From: Anabaena sp. 54
GTDB taxonomy: Bacteria > Cyanobacteriota > Cyanobacteriia > Cyanobacteriales > Nostocaceae
DNA length: 42,590 bases
Direction: 5' to 3'
Assembly (NCBI GenBank): GCA_900299285.1
Contig: OMJF01000052.1
Coordinates: 1-42,590, forward strand
Part shown: one piece after another, positions 17,155-25,948 of the stretch
Numbering within the stretch: position 1 is the stretch's first letter
Layout: every line of letters starts with the position of its first letter
The notes under the pieces: model-generated
What the model saw: only the letters and a program-made list of their open reading frames with translations
The model's database searches: none
Told to the model about the DNA's origin: nothing
Program-made: the position numbers and the translations under genes

Positions 17155-17780
17155 GAGATATAGCTTCTTTTCATATAGATATTAAACAGTGTTTGATTGA
17201 ACTTGAGGAATTTGAAACTCTACTGCGTGATAATAGAGAATTAAATGAACGGAAGGATATACTTCCTTTTTTCAAAGAGAGACCAAATTTATCCGCTTGT
17301 ATTGGATGGTACGCTCCTGATAACTTTTGCAACCAAATCAAACATGAATTTACATTATTTGGAGATTTTCGAGCCGATTTAGTTGTTGGTGATTCTGTAA
17401 ATAATATTTACTGTTTCATTGAATTTGAAGATGCTACAAAAAATAGTATTTTTATCAACAAAGAAAGAAGTACATCAGAGTGGTCGCCTAGATTTGAACA
17501 TGGATTTAGTCAAATCATTGATTGGTTTTGGAAAATTGATGATTTTAAGAATACTGGTCAATTTCGTTCTATTTTTGGAAGTGAGAATATAGAATATCAA
17601 GGTATTCTTGTTATAGGTAGAGATGAATTTCTTAGCGAGGTTGAAAAAACTAGATTGAAATGGTATTTAAATAGAGTTGTAGTAGACTCACGCAAAGTAA
17701 TTTGTAAAACATTTGATCAATTAGCTAGAGATACAAGAAATAGACTTTCACGGTATCCAAAGATTTTATGGAATTACTAA
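17151..17780 (+). CDS. Shedu-like (DUF4263 / SduA) nuclease
   Basis: A 209-aa protein. The core reads FGDFRADLVVGD, then YCFIEFEDATKNSIF and RFEHGFSQIIDWFW, followed by YQGILVIGRDEFL and a later T-F-D-Q-L-A-R segment. This is the order of the PD-(D/E)xK-type Shedu nuclease family: D76 and E91/E93 are candidate metal ligands, Q121 a core residue, and the GR strand a family hallmark. Shedu proteins are anti-phage effectors. The usual lysine of the E-x-K motif is replaced by E93 in my reading. It is the last gene of the overlapping operon and is followed by a repeat. Confidence 0.65.
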   Translation: MRDIASFHIDIKQCLIELEEFETLLRDNRELNERKDILPFFKERPNLSACIGWYAPDNFCNQIKHEFTLFGDFRADLVVGDSVNNIYCFIEFEDATKNSIFINKERSTSEWSPRFEHGFSQIIDWFWKIDDFKNTGQFRSIFGSENIEYQGILVIGRDEFLSEVEKTRLKWYLNRVVVDSRKVICKTFDQLARDTRNRLSRYPKILWNY

Positions 17781-17786
17781 TTTTAC

Positions 17787-17853
17787 CCTCTTCTTTGCGC
17801 CTTTGCTTCTTTGCGTCTACCCTTCGGGATCTCTAAGAGAGATTGCGCGAAAC
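17787..17853. repeat. Interspersed CTTTGCG-type repeat with embedded palindrome
   Basis: The CTTTGCGCC / CTTTGCG phrases here also occur at 42322-42356. In this copy about 26 extra bases with ATCTCT-AAG-AGAGAT (17829-17843) separate GCGTCT from GCGCGAAA. It fills the gap between the Shedu-like gene and sixA. Confidence 0.7.
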
Positions 17854-17885
17854 AAAAAATAATATAAAAACGCCCAACTAACAAC

Positions 17886-18380
17886 ATGGAACTATACTTA
17901 ATCCGTCATGGTATCGCCGAAGAACATCAACCAGGACTAAAAGACGAAAAACGACAACTCACCCCAGAAGGAAGGGAAAAAACCGAAAAAATAGCCCATA
18001 AATTAGTCAAACTCGGTTTTAATTTTGATTTAATTCTCACTAGTCCCCTAGTTCGCGCTTATCAAACAGCAGAAATACTCATTGCTGCTGGACTGAGTTC
18101 CCAGTTAGAAACATCTGATTATCTTACCTTTGAAGGTGATATTCAAAATTGGTGGCAAGAATGGCTCAAACCCAGGAATTATCCCCAAAAAACCCAACTA
18201 GCGTTAGTAGGTCATGAGCCTAGTTTAAGCCATTGGACAGAAATTCTCCTTTGGGGAGAAGTAAAAGAGAGCATTATCCTCAAAAAAGCAGGTATGATAG
18301 GAATAAAACTACCAGATGATGGTTCTCCCTTGGGTCGTAGTCAAATGTTCTGGTTGACACCACCCAAGTACCTGCTGTAA
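17886..18380 (+). CDS. sixA: Phosphohistidine phosphatase SixA
   Basis: A 164-aa member of the histidine phosphatase superfamily. The catalytic RHG motif is R7-H8-G9 (LIRHGIAEEH) and the second histidine lies in VGHEPSLS. LTSPLVRAYQTAEIL supplies the second arginine. SixA removes phosphate from phosphohistidine, classically on phosphotransfer proteins. The compact length without an insertion favours SixA over larger mutases. No regulatory partner gene adjoins it. Confidence 0.88.
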   Translation: MELYLIRHGIAEEHQPGLKDEKRQLTPEGREKTEKIAHKLVKLGFNFDLILTSPLVRAYQTAEILIAAGLSSQLETSDYLTFEGDIQNWWQEWLKPRNYPQKTQLALVGHEPSLSHWTEILLWGEVKESIILKKAGMIGIKLPDDGSPLGRSQMFWLTPPKYLL

Positions 18381-18493
18381 GAGTTGTTCGATAGGTCCGC
18401 ATAGAATAGTTGTAATATCGGCAACTCTTGTAGTGAAAATAGTCTCTGGTGCGTTAACGTGAGCAGATATTTTACAAAGTAAATGGTGTTGCC

Positions 18494-19630
18494 ATGACGG
18501 TATGCGAATACAAGCCTGGTTTAGAAGGTATTCCCGCAGCCCAATCGAGTATAAGTCATGTAGATGGGCAGAAAGGAATTCTAGAGTATCGTGGTATTAG
18601 GATTGAGGAATTAGCGGAAAAAAGTACATTCCTAGAAACTGCATATCTTTTAATCTGGGGTGAGTTACCAACCAAAGAAGAACTAAAAGCATTTGAACAT
18701 GAAGTTCTTTTCCACAGACGCATCAAATACCGTATTCGGGACATGATGAAATGCTTTCCTGAAAGCGGTCATCCTATGGATGCTCTTCAAGCTTCTGCTG
18801 CTGCTTTAGGTTTATTCTATTCTCGTCGTGACTTACATAATCCGGTCTATATTCGTAACTCCGCTGTCCGGTTAATAGCGACTATTCCTACAATGGTAGC
18901 GGCCTTCCAATTAATGCGGGAAGGTAACGACCCCGTTAAACCCAGGGATGACTTGGGCTATGCGGCTAACTTCCTGTATATGCTGAATGAGAAAGAACCT
19001 GATCCTTTAGCAGCTAAGATATTTGATATCTGCTTAATTCTTCATGTTGAGCATACAATGAATGCTTCTACATTTAGTGCTAGAGTCACAGCTTCTACCC
19101 TAACAGATCCCTATGCTGTAGTTGCTAGTGCCGTGGGTACTTTAGGCGGACCACTGCATGGCGGAGCGAATGAAGAAGTAATTCAGATGCTAGAAAACAT
19201 TGGTTCTGTAAAAAATGTTGTCCCTTATGTGGATGATCTTTTGCAACGCAAAGCCAAAATTATGGGTTTTGGACATCGCGTGTACAAAGTCAAAGACCCT
19301 CGCGCTACAATCTTACAAGGCTTGGCAGAGCAGTTGTTTGAGAAATTCGGGTATGACGAATATTATGAAATTGCCGTAGAAATGGAAAGGGTAGTTTCCG
19401 AAAAATTGGGTAACAGAGGGATTTATCCCAATGTTGACTTTTATTCCGGTTTAGTGTATAGGAAAATGGGTATTCCTACAGACTTATTTACACCAGTATT
19501 TGCGATCGCTCGTGTAGCTGGTTGGTTAGCACACTGGAAAGAACAACTGATAGAAAACCGGATTTTCCGTCCTACCCAAGTTTACAATGGTCTTCATCAA
19601 GTCTCTTACACTCCCATAGACCAACGTTAA
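18494..19630 (+). CDS. gltA: Citrate synthase
   Basis: A 378-aa citrate synthase joining acetyl-CoA and oxaloacetate. Catalytic residues sit in HVEHTMNASTFSAR, GGPLHGGANEE, GFGHRVYK and YPNVDFYSG (the aspartate). The N-terminal GLEGIPAAQSSIS and VDGQKGILEYRG segments are typical of the smaller Gram-positive/cyanobacterial type. Cyanobacteria use it chiefly to feed 2-oxoglutarate for nitrogen assimilation. It is monocistronic here: 113 bases separate it from sixA and 466 from ndhA. Confidence 0.96.
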   Translation: MTVCEYKPGLEGIPAAQSSISHVDGQKGILEYRGIRIEELAEKSTFLETAYLLIWGELPTKEELKAFEHEVLFHRRIKYRIRDMMKCFPESGHPMDALQASAAALGLFYSRRDLHNPVYIRNSAVRLIATIPTMVAAFQLMREGNDPVKPRDDLGYAANFLYMLNEKEPDPLAAKIFDICLILHVEHTMNASTFSARVTASTLTDPYAVVASAVGTLGGPLHGGANEEVIQMLENIGSVKNVVPYVDDLLQRKAKIMGFGHRVYKVKDPRATILQGLAEQLFEKFGYDEYYEIAVEMERVVSEKLGNRGIYPNVDFYSGLVYRKMGIPTDLFTPVFAIARVAGWLAHWKEQLIENRIFRPTQVYNGLHQVSYTPIDQR

Positions 19631-20096
19631 CTGACAAACAACTCAACTCTAGATTTTGGATTTTAAATTTATGCCCTCCAGTGGACAGATTGATAAATGT
19701 CACATCTTCTATTAGGGCTGATCATCCAAAATTACAAATCGGTCTGACAACAGTAGGCTGTTGAGGAAAATCAGACAATTTAGATACACTCTTATCACCG
19801 TTACCAGATTGGAAACGGCCAATTTAGTTGTGTCTAACTGCTGATTTTACCCATTTCCCTAGTTACCAATCATCAATTCCCAATCTTAACCATAGAGAAA
19901 AGTTGTCTCTTGTGTCTGATGGCAAAAACCATCCAAGGATATACTAAACTCATGAGTTGGTAAAGGCATTGAATTTCAATCGGGCATCATCTCAGCAGAG
20001 ATAATTACTAAAGCTGAAGGACAAAAGATGAGAATGGGAAACTGAGATTCCATTATTCATAGTTCATCAGCACCTTGACTTACAAGAGCAGCAAAC
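19631..20096. other. gltA-ndhA intergenic region
   Basis: A 466-base spacer with no supported gene, RNA or strong terminator. A minor hairpin (GATGG/CCATC) occurs near 19918-19937. It should contain the promoter of the ndhAIGE operon, but I could not identify it with confidence. Confidence 0.4.
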
Positions 20097-21215
20097 ATGA
20101 ATCCAGGAATTGACCTTCAAGGAACTTTTATTCAATCTGTTAAGGACTTAGGCGTACCCCCAGGAGCGGCCAAAGCCCTATGGATGCCATTACCAATGGT
20201 ATTGATGCTCATTGGGGCTACAGTAGGCGTACTAGTTGCGACCTGGCTAGAACGAAAAATTTCTGCGGCGGCACAGCAGCGCATAGGACCAGAATATCAA
20301 GGTCCCTTTGGATTGCTAGTTCCTGTAGCAGATGGTCTGAAGCTGGTATTTAAAGAAGATATCATCCCCGCTAAGGCAGATCCTTGGCTATTTACCCTTG
20401 GACCTATTCTTGTCGTTTTACCAGTGTTTCTGTCGTATTTAATTGTGCCATTTGGACAGAATATCATCATTACTAATGTGGGCATGGGGGTATTTTTGTG
20501 GATTGCATTATCCAGTATTCAGCCCATTGGTTTATTAATGGCAGGTTATGCCTCTAATAATAAATACGCCTTATTGGGAGGTTTACGGGCAGCAGCGCAG
20601 TCTATCAGTTATGAAATTCCCCTAGCACTGAGTGTACTAGCGATCGCCATGATGTCCAATAGTCTCAGTACCGTTGACATCGTGAATCAACAATCTAATT
20701 TTGGGGTTTTCGGCTGGAATGTTTGGCGACAACCATTAGGTTTCATCATTTTCTGGATAGCCGCCCTAGCAGAATGCGAACGCTTACCCTTTGACTTACC
20801 AGAAGCGGAAGAAGAACTAGTAGCAGGGTATCAAACGGAATATTCAGGGATGAAATTCGCGCTTTTTTACCTCAGTTCCTACATTAACCTCGTACTTTCT
20901 GCCTTACTAGTAGCAATTTTGTACCTTGGTGGTTGGCATTGCCCTATACCTCTTGACATGATTACTAGTTGGTTAGGAGTCAGTGAAAGCGATCCTATCA
21001 TCCAAGTAGTTACAGCGGTTATAGGCATTGCCATGACCGTAATTAAAGCTTACTTACTGGTATTTCTTGCCATTCTTATTCGTTGGACAGTACCACGGGT
21101 CAGGATTGACCAATTGCTAGATTTAGGATGGAAATTCCTTTTACCAGTAGGCTTAGTAAATCTGCTGTTAACGGCGGCTTTCAAACTAGCCTTTCCCTTC
21201 GCATTTGGTGGGTAA
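20097..21215 (+). CDS. ndhA: NAD(P)H-quinone oxidoreductase subunit 1 (NdhA)
   Basis: A 372-aa, very hydrophobic membrane subunit with about eight helices, homologous to complex I NuoH. Signature stretches: [22 protein letters not shown] and [33 protein letters not shown]-1 works in respiration, cyclic electron flow and CO2 uptake in thylakoids; NdhA lies at the junction with the hydrophilic arm and forms part of the quinone channel. First of four ndh genes in the order A-I-G-E, the standard cyanobacterial cluster. Confidence 0.97.
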   Translation: MNPGIDLQGTFIQSVKDLGVPPGAAKALWMPLPMVLMLIGATVGVLVATWLERKISAAAQQRIGPEYQGPFGLLVPVADGLKLVFKEDIIPAKADPWLFTLGPILVVLPVFLSYLIVPFGQNIIITNVGMGVFLWIALSSIQPIGLLMAGYASNNKYALLGGLRAAAQSISYEIPLALSVLAIAMMSNSLSTVDIVNQQSNFGVFGWNVWRQPLGFIIFWIAALAECERLPFDLPEAEEELVAGYQTEYSGMKFALFYLSSYINLVLSALLVAILYLGGWHCPIPLDMITSWLGVSESDPIIQVVTAVIGIAMTVIKAYLLVFLAILIRWTVPRVRIDQLLDLGWKFLLPVGLVNLLLTAAFKLAFPFAFGG

Positions 21216-21248
21216 ACAGTAGCAGTCAGTGGTCAATGTCATTAATAA

Positions 21249-21276
21249 TTGACAACTGACAACTAACAATTGACAA
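21249..21276. repeat. STRR in ndhA-ndhI gap, 4 units
   Basis: TTGACAA, CTGACAA, CTAACAA and TTGACAA in tandem, ending 20 bases before the ndhI start. Confidence 0.85.
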
Positions 21277-21295
21277 AGAAACAGAGAGACACACA

Positions 21296-21877
21296 ATGCT
21301 CAATTTTCTCAAACAAGTTGGTGATTACGCCAAAGAAGCCGTACAAGCAGGTCGTTATATTGGTCAAGGATTATCTGTCACATTTGACCACATGAGACGG
21401 CGACCTGTTACCGTACAATATCCTTACGAAAAATTGATTCCTGGTGAAAGATTTCGTGGTCGCATTCACTATGAATTTGACAAGTGTATTGCTTGTGAGG
21501 TCTGTGTGCGTGTATGTCCTATCAACCTCCCTGTAGTTGACTGGGAAATGGACAAAGTAGCCAAAAAGAAAAAGCTCAAACACTACAGTATTGACTTTGG
21601 AGTTTGTATCTTCTGCGGTAACTGTGTGGAATACTGTCCCACTAACTGTTTATCCATGACAGAAGAATATGAATTAGCCACTTATGATCGCCATGAACTT
21701 AACTACGATAGCGTAGCATTGGGACGTTTACCCTATAAAGTTACAAACGATCCAATGGTGACACCATTACGAGAACTTGCTTATCTACCTAAAGGTGTAA
21801 TGGACCCCCACGGAGTAGCCGCTGATGCCCCCCGTGCTGGTTCTCGTCCAGAAGACCTGGTAGAAACAGAAAAATAA
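21296..21877 (+). CDS. ndhI: NAD(P)H-quinone oxidoreductase subunit I (NdhI), 2x[4Fe-4S]
   Basis: A 193-aa iron-sulfur subunit of the NDH-1 hydrophilic arm. Two ferredoxin-type clusters are set by [12 protein letters not shown] and [12 protein letters not shown] (C-x2-C-x2-C-x3-C-P). The N-terminal [29 protein letters not shown] helix is characteristic and attaches it to the membrane arm. It passes electrons toward the quinone site next to NdhA. The C-terminal extension rich in Asp/Pro is cyanobacterial. Confidence 0.97.
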   Translation: MLNFLKQVGDYAKEAVQAGRYIGQGLSVTFDHMRRRPVTVQYPYEKLIPGERFRGRIHYEFDKCIACEVCVRVCPINLPVVDWEMDKVAKKKKLKHYSIDFGVCIFCGNCVEYCPTNCLSMTEEYELATYDRHELNYDSVALGRLPYKVTNDPMVTPLRELAYLPKGVMDPHGVAADAPRAGSRPEDLVETEK

Positions 21878-21911
21878 TTAGTCATTAGTCTTTAGTCATT
21901 AGGAAAGATAA

Positions 21912-21967
21912 TTTACAACGGACAACGGACAACGAACAACGGACAACTGACAACGAACAACTGACAA
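21912..21967. repeat. STRR in ndhI-ndhG gap, 8 units
   Basis: Eight 7-bp units (TTTACAA, CGGACAA, CGAACAA, CTGACAA variants) in tandem, ending 19 bases before the ndhG GTG. Confidence 0.9.
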
Positions 21968-21986
21968 TTAACTAAGGACAAAAACA

Positions 21987-22598
21987 GTGAATCTAGCAGA
22001 AGGAGTACAGTCTGTAGCACTTGGCATTCTCGGTGTAATGATGATTGGGGCGGCGCTAGGTGTAGTGCTATTCTCTAACATCGTTTATTCCGCATTTTTG
22101 CTGGGAGGTGTATTCATCAGCATTGCGGGAATGTATCTATTGCTAAATGGTGATTTTGTGGCATCAGCACAAATATTAATTTATGTTGGTGCAATTAACG
22201 TTTTAATTCTGTTTGCCATTATGTTGGTAAACAAAAGACAGGATTTTTCACCATTACCTAGTGCAGGATTACGAAAAGTATTTACAGCTATAGTCAGTTT
22301 TGGACTATTTGCTCTTTTAAGTACAATGGTAGTAGCTACACCTTGGGTTAACTCCAGTAACGGGAAAGTCAGTCAAAATTCCATCGTGGTCATAGGTGAG
22401 CATTTCTTTAGCGACTTTTTGCTACCTTTTGAATTAGCTTCCGTCCTCTTGCTTGTAGCCATGGTAGGAGCGATTATTTTGGCACGACGAGAATATTTAC
22501 CTGACCAATTACCAATCTCAGACCTACCACAAACAATTTTAACCCTCCCAGAGCGCCCCAAAGAACTCATATCCACTGGTAGCAGTTCTAATAATTGA
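21987..22598 (+). CDS. ndhG: NAD(P)H-quinone oxidoreductase subunit 6 (NdhG)
   Basis: A 203-aa membrane subunit homologous to NuoJ, with five predicted helices. Recognisable features are the SAFLLGGVFISIAGMYLLLNGDFVASAQILIYVGAINVLILFAIMLV block, which includes the conserved pi-bulge helix, and a final helix ending with VGAIILARREY. The start is GTG at 21987 with AAGGA upstream. Its TGA stop (22596-22598) falls within a heptanucleotide repeat. Third gene of ndhAIGE. Confidence 0.95.
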   Translation: MNLAEGVQSVALGILGVMMIGAALGVVLFSNIVYSAFLLGGVFISIAGMYLLLNGDFVASAQILIYVGAINVLILFAIMLVNKRQDFSPLPSAGLRKVFTAIVSFGLFALLSTMVVATPWVNSSNGKVSQNSIVVIGEHFFSDFLLPFELASVLLLVAMVGAIILARREYLPDQLPISDLPQTILTLPERPKELISTGSSSNN

Positions 22599-22629
22599 CA
22601 ATAGACAATTGACCACTGACAACCGACAA
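22595..22629. repeat. STRR in ndhG-ndhE gap, 5 units
   Basis: TTGACAA, TAGACAA, TTGACCA, CTGACAA and CCGACAA in tandem. The array begins inside the ndhG stop codon and ends two bases before the ndhE ATG. Confidence 0.85.
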
Positions 22630-22631
22630 TC

Positions 22632-22937
22632 ATGCAACTTCAATACTTTTTATTACTAGCAGCAGCCTTGTTCTGTATTGGGATTTATGGTTTAATTACC
22701 AGTCGCAACGCAGTTCGGGTACTCATGTCAATTGAATTATTGCTAAATGCCGTTAATCTGAATTTAATGGCATTTTCCAACTTCCTTGATTCAACCTTAA
22801 TTAAAGGCCAAGTATTCACAGTTTTTGTGATTACCGTGGCTGCTGCTGAAGCAGCGGTAGGGTTGGCGATTGTTTTAACTATTTATCGTAACCGTGATAC
22901 CGTTGACATGGAGCAGTTTAATCTCCTCAAGTGGTAA
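22632..22937 (+). CDS. ndhE: NAD(P)H-quinone oxidoreductase subunit 4L (NdhE)
   Basis: A 101-aa three-helix subunit homologous to NuoK. The motif [19 protein letters not shown] carries the proton-channel glutamate of helix 2 and [19 protein letters not shown] the one in helix 3. Length is exactly typical. It ends the ndhAIGE cluster and is followed after 6 bases by nadK, suggesting co-transcription. Confidence 0.96.
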   Translation: MQLQYFLLLAAALFCIGIYGLITSRNAVRVLMSIELLLNAVNLNLMAFSNFLDSTLIKGQVFTVFVITVAAAEAAVGLAIVLTIYRNRDTVDMEQFNLLKW

Positions 22938-22943
22938 TAGCGC

Positions 22944-23864
22944 GTGCAACTCAAGCAGGTAATCATTGCTTATAAAGCACGAGATCCCCAGAGTAAACGC
23001 TGGGCAGAACTCTGTGCTAAACAACTAGAAAATCGTAATTGTCAAGTATTGATGGGACCTAGTGGGCCAAAAGATAACCCCTATCCGGTTTTTTTGGCCT
23101 CCGCTACTCAACCAATTGATCTGGCCTTGGTACTTGGTGGTGATGGTACTGTTTTAACCAGTGCTAGGCATTTAGCCCCCGCTGGTATTCCCATTCTCGG
23201 AGTCAATGTCGGCGGACATTTGGGGTTTTTAACAGAGTCAGTAGATGAATTTCAAGATCCAGAAATAGTTTGGGACAGGCTGTTAGAAGATCGTTATGCT
23301 ATCCAACGACGCATGATGTTACAAGCAGCGGTATATGAAGGGACTGGATCAAATTTAGAACCAGTTACCGAGAGGTACTTGGCTCTAAATGAGTTTTGTG
23401 TCAAACCCGCTTCTGCTGAGAGAATGATTACCTCAATTCTGGAAATGGAAATTGATGGTGAGATAGTTGATCAATATGTGGGAGATGGTTTAATTATCTC
23501 CACTCCCACAGGTTCTACTGGTTACACTGTTTCTGCCAGTGGACCAATTATCCATGATGGTATGGAAACAATTACCATCACTCCTATTTGTCCTATGAGT
23601 CTTTCTAGTCGTCCTCTTGTCTTACCTCCCGGTTCTGTGGTCAGTATTTGGCCTTTGGGAGATTATGATTTAAGTACCAAACTATGGATGGATGGTGTGT
23701 TATCTACTTCTATTTGGCCAGGACACCGTGTTTTCGTATCCCAGGCTGATTGTCATGCTAAGTTTATTGTCTTACGGGCAAATAATTCCTATTATCAAAC
23801 ATTGCGGGAAAAGTTACTTTGGGCTGGTACAAGAGTTCGCTACAACAATAATCACCGCAATTGA
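22944..23864 (+). CDS. nadK: NAD kinase
   Basis: A 306-aa ATP-NAD kinase that makes NADP. Diagnostic motifs are LVLGGDGTVLTSAR, GVNVGGHLGFLTE, LNEFCVKPASAERM, and DGLIISTPTGSTGYTVSASGP. The start is GTG at 22944, only 6 bases after the ndhE stop; an NADP-forming enzyme behind the NDH-1 genes is a sensible pairing. Cyanobacteria commonly have two NAD kinases and I cannot say which paralogue this is. A hairpin follows the stop. Confidence 0.95.
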   Translation: MQLKQVIIAYKARDPQSKRWAELCAKQLENRNCQVLMGPSGPKDNPYPVFLASATQPIDLALVLGGDGTVLTSARHLAPAGIPILGVNVGGHLGFLTESVDEFQDPEIVWDRLLEDRYAIQRRMMLQAAVYEGTGSNLEPVTERYLALNEFCVKPASAERMITSILEMEIDGEIVDQYVGDGLIISTPTGSTGYTVSASGPIIHDGMETITITPICPMSLSSRPLVLPPGSVVSIWPLGDYDLSTKLWMDGVLSTSIWPGHRVFVSQADCHAKFIVLRANNSYYQTLREKLLWAGTRVRYNNNHRN

Positions 23865-23871
23865 TTTTTAG

Positions 23872-23909
23872 CTATTTTTCCCCAATTTCGATATTTTTGG
23901 GGAAAATAG
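23872..23909 (+). terminator. Hairpin after nadK
   Basis: CTATTTTTCCCCAA (23872-23885) pairs with TTGGGGAAAATAG (23897-23909) with one bulged base. A U tract is lacking, so it is a probable rather than canonical terminator of the ndh-nadK unit. Confidence 0.6.
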
Positions 23910-24056
23910 TGGAATTATAACTTCAAACAAAAAAAGTGGGAGCTGATCGTCCTCCACCTTAAATATCAGTAAACGAAAGTGAAATTATTAGCCATCAGGA
24001 TGGTAAATGTACTACTCAGTAATTAAACCAACAAACCCTGATAAATTAAGACCGTA

Positions 24057-24364
24057 TTAAGCTCCCATACCAGAATAGCGTTTTAAACCCTTACGCCATG
24101 AAAAACGATTAGCATCTAAAAATATGAGAAACCAACTAAATAATTGACAAAAATCCTCTAGTTAAATTTACAGAATGCAAATCTAGCAAAGGTATATTGA
24201 ATGATAAATCCTAAAGCAAAAGCCATAATTGCTGCTAAGATAAATAGTAATAAATTAGTTATATTTGGCAGCCAAAAAGCTTGGGGATAGAGAACAAAAA
24301 AGAATATTGATAAAATCAATACAAAAGGTATTCGAGCGACTCTTTCACCTAAATGATTACCAAG
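24057..24364 (-). pseudogene. Decayed ABC-2 type transporter permease fragment
   Basis: Read leftwards, 24364-24158 encodes LGNHLGERVARIPFV followed by two hydrophobic helices and FIIQYTFARFAF, then a stop. After a frame change, 24155-24057 encodes QLFSWFLIFLDANRFSWRK and GLKRYSGMGA, which looks like the C-terminus of the same permease family (final helix, then W-x-x-G-L-x-R-Y). The middle of the protein, over 100 residues, and the N-terminus are gone, and in-frame stops are present. The rest of the 638-base gap 23865-24502 shows no other gene. Confidence 0.65.
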
Positions 24365-24502
24365 ATGATGTCAAAAGGGAACAGGTAAGGAGTAGAGAGA
24401 TTTTTATTTTCAATAACTATGTGCAATTAATTTTGTTTGGGTACTTAGTATAAGAAGAAGATTAATGCTGGGAATAAATATCATAGATTTACAGTATTTT
24501 TT

Positions 24503-25606
24503 TTAGTCATTAGCTAATTCATCTCGCCATTTTTGCCGTTTTTCTCTCTCTTCACGCACTTCTTCCACCCTTTCCTTTTCTCTTGGTAATAGCCAAGTTT
24601 CATGGTTTAGAGGTTTTTGTCGTTCTAAATGGTTAATAAACTGGATAATTGACAAATCAGCTTTGATAGGATTTTTTAAATAAAACCGCATATTTTGTAA
24701 TATTTTATCATGCTTTTTAAGTAAGCGATCGCTAATTCTTTTCCCTAGTTTTAACATCAATTTATTGATCAATTTTCCTAAAATACCTTTTCGTTTTTTG
24801 CACATTAATATAGTTTGTCCTTGAGTTTTTCCCCCTGGTAATATCCGAGTCGTAAATATTATGTGCAGATGGGTCAAATCATTACCAAAGGTAATTATAC
24901 TCGTTGTTCCATACCAATAACAAATACTATAACTTAGCGAACTATTAAAAAACCTACGGTAGAGTTTAAACCAAAATGACTTATTAGTAATATTGGTAAT
25001 TGTCCTAAAAATAATCGCATTTTGATTGAGTTCTTGTTTCTCCAAAACCATCTTTAATGGCAATTTATAAACTATATTAATTTGTTGTGTATCAATACCC
25101 TGAAGCAGTAACAGATGAGGATGACAATTAATACTAAATTCCCCACCAAGAGCAAAATCAAATTCTTGATTTTCCCAGTCTAAAACAAAAGGTAAAGGTT
25201 GTTGTGGGGTTTCCCCAGTCCATACCCAAATTATGCCATATTGTTCTGCTACTGGCCAAGTTTTGGCTTTGACAGCTACAGGTTCATCTAAATCGGGAAC
25301 ATCAACACAAATACCTTCTGCATCAAATTTCCACCGATGTAAAGCACAGCGTAATTCATTACCTTCAATTTTACCTTGAGCTAAACTTGTACCCATGTGC
25401 GGACAGTAAGCATCTAAAATAATCGCGCGTCTGTCTTCACCACGATATACTACTAAATCTCTCCCCAAAATTGTCACGGGTTTCACCTCACCTACAAACA
25501 AAGATTGAGAAGGTAATACCCAATACCAACCTTCCACAAAACTGGCTGATTGATTGAAAATTTTTGGTTTACGAACTGAGTTAAAATTATCTATATTCGT
25601 GTTCAT
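24503..25606 (-). CDS. Rieske-type ring-hydroxylating oxygenase-like protein
   Basis: A 367-aa protein with an N-terminal Rieske [2Fe-2S] domain: C68-P-H70 in AYCPHMGTSL and C87-A-L-H90 in CALHRWKF. It belongs to the oxygenase large-subunit type (GWYWVLPSQSL, then VVYRGEDRRAIILDAYCPH). The later half is less conserved; I cannot see a clear H-x4-H-type mononuclear iron site with confidence, only HPHLLLLQGID where such a segment would lie. It ends with a charged helical tail rich in Glu, Lys and Arg. The substrate is unknown. The gene is alone, leftward. Confidence 0.75.
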   Translation of the reverse strand: MNTNIDNFNSVRKPKIFNQSASFVEGWYWVLPSQSLFVGEVKPVTILGRDLVVYRGEDRRAIILDAYCPHMGTSLAQGKIEGNELRCALHRWKFDAEGICVDVPDLDEPVAVKAKTWPVAEQYGIIWVWTGETPQQPLPFVLDWENQEFDFALGGEFSINCHPHLLLLQGIDTQQINIVYKLPLKMVLEKQELNQNAIIFRTITNITNKSFWFKLYRRFFNSSLSYSICYWYGTTSIITFGNDLTHLHIIFTTRILPGGKTQGQTILMCKKRKGILGKLINKLMLKLGKRISDRLLKKHDKILQNMRFYLKNPIKADLSIIQFINHLERQKPLNHETWLLPREKERVEEVREEREKRQKWRDELAND

Positions 25607-25948
25607 GTTTAGGGTTTTACTTCCAGTGAAGCAGTTAGTCTATACCTATCATGAATAACTTCAAAAAACAGTTATTTTCAGTACCGTCAGGAATGAATTG
25701 ACAATTGACCAGAACCTACACAACCGGATCATTATCATGTCCGGTTGAACACTTATCGTATCTGTTGAGGCTGGTAATGGGTAATTGGTAATTGATAATT
25801 GGGAAAAGGCAATACAATGATCAACTATATCGTAAGTGATTCGGGGACATGATATCAGAGAACAATTAATATATAATTAATATATAATTTCCAGAAGTGA
25901 AGCGATACTTCAATCATTCATTATTTTGCAGATGCTAAATGTGTAAAT
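25607..25948. other. Divergent intergenic region with a short STRR
   Basis: A 342-base spacer between divergent genes. It holds a four-unit array (TAATGGG, TAATTGG, TAATTGA, TAATTGG at 25775-25802) and two ATTGAC units near 25698. A CCGG-containing pair, CAACCGGAT and GTCCGGTTG, at about 25721-25748 can form a hairpin. A tandem ATATAATTA occurs near 25870. No gene is supported. Confidence 0.5.

Noticed and set aside
24265..24453. Rightward 62-codon frame
   Set aside because: It runs antisense to the ABC-2 permease remnant, lacks a ribosome site and resembles nothing.
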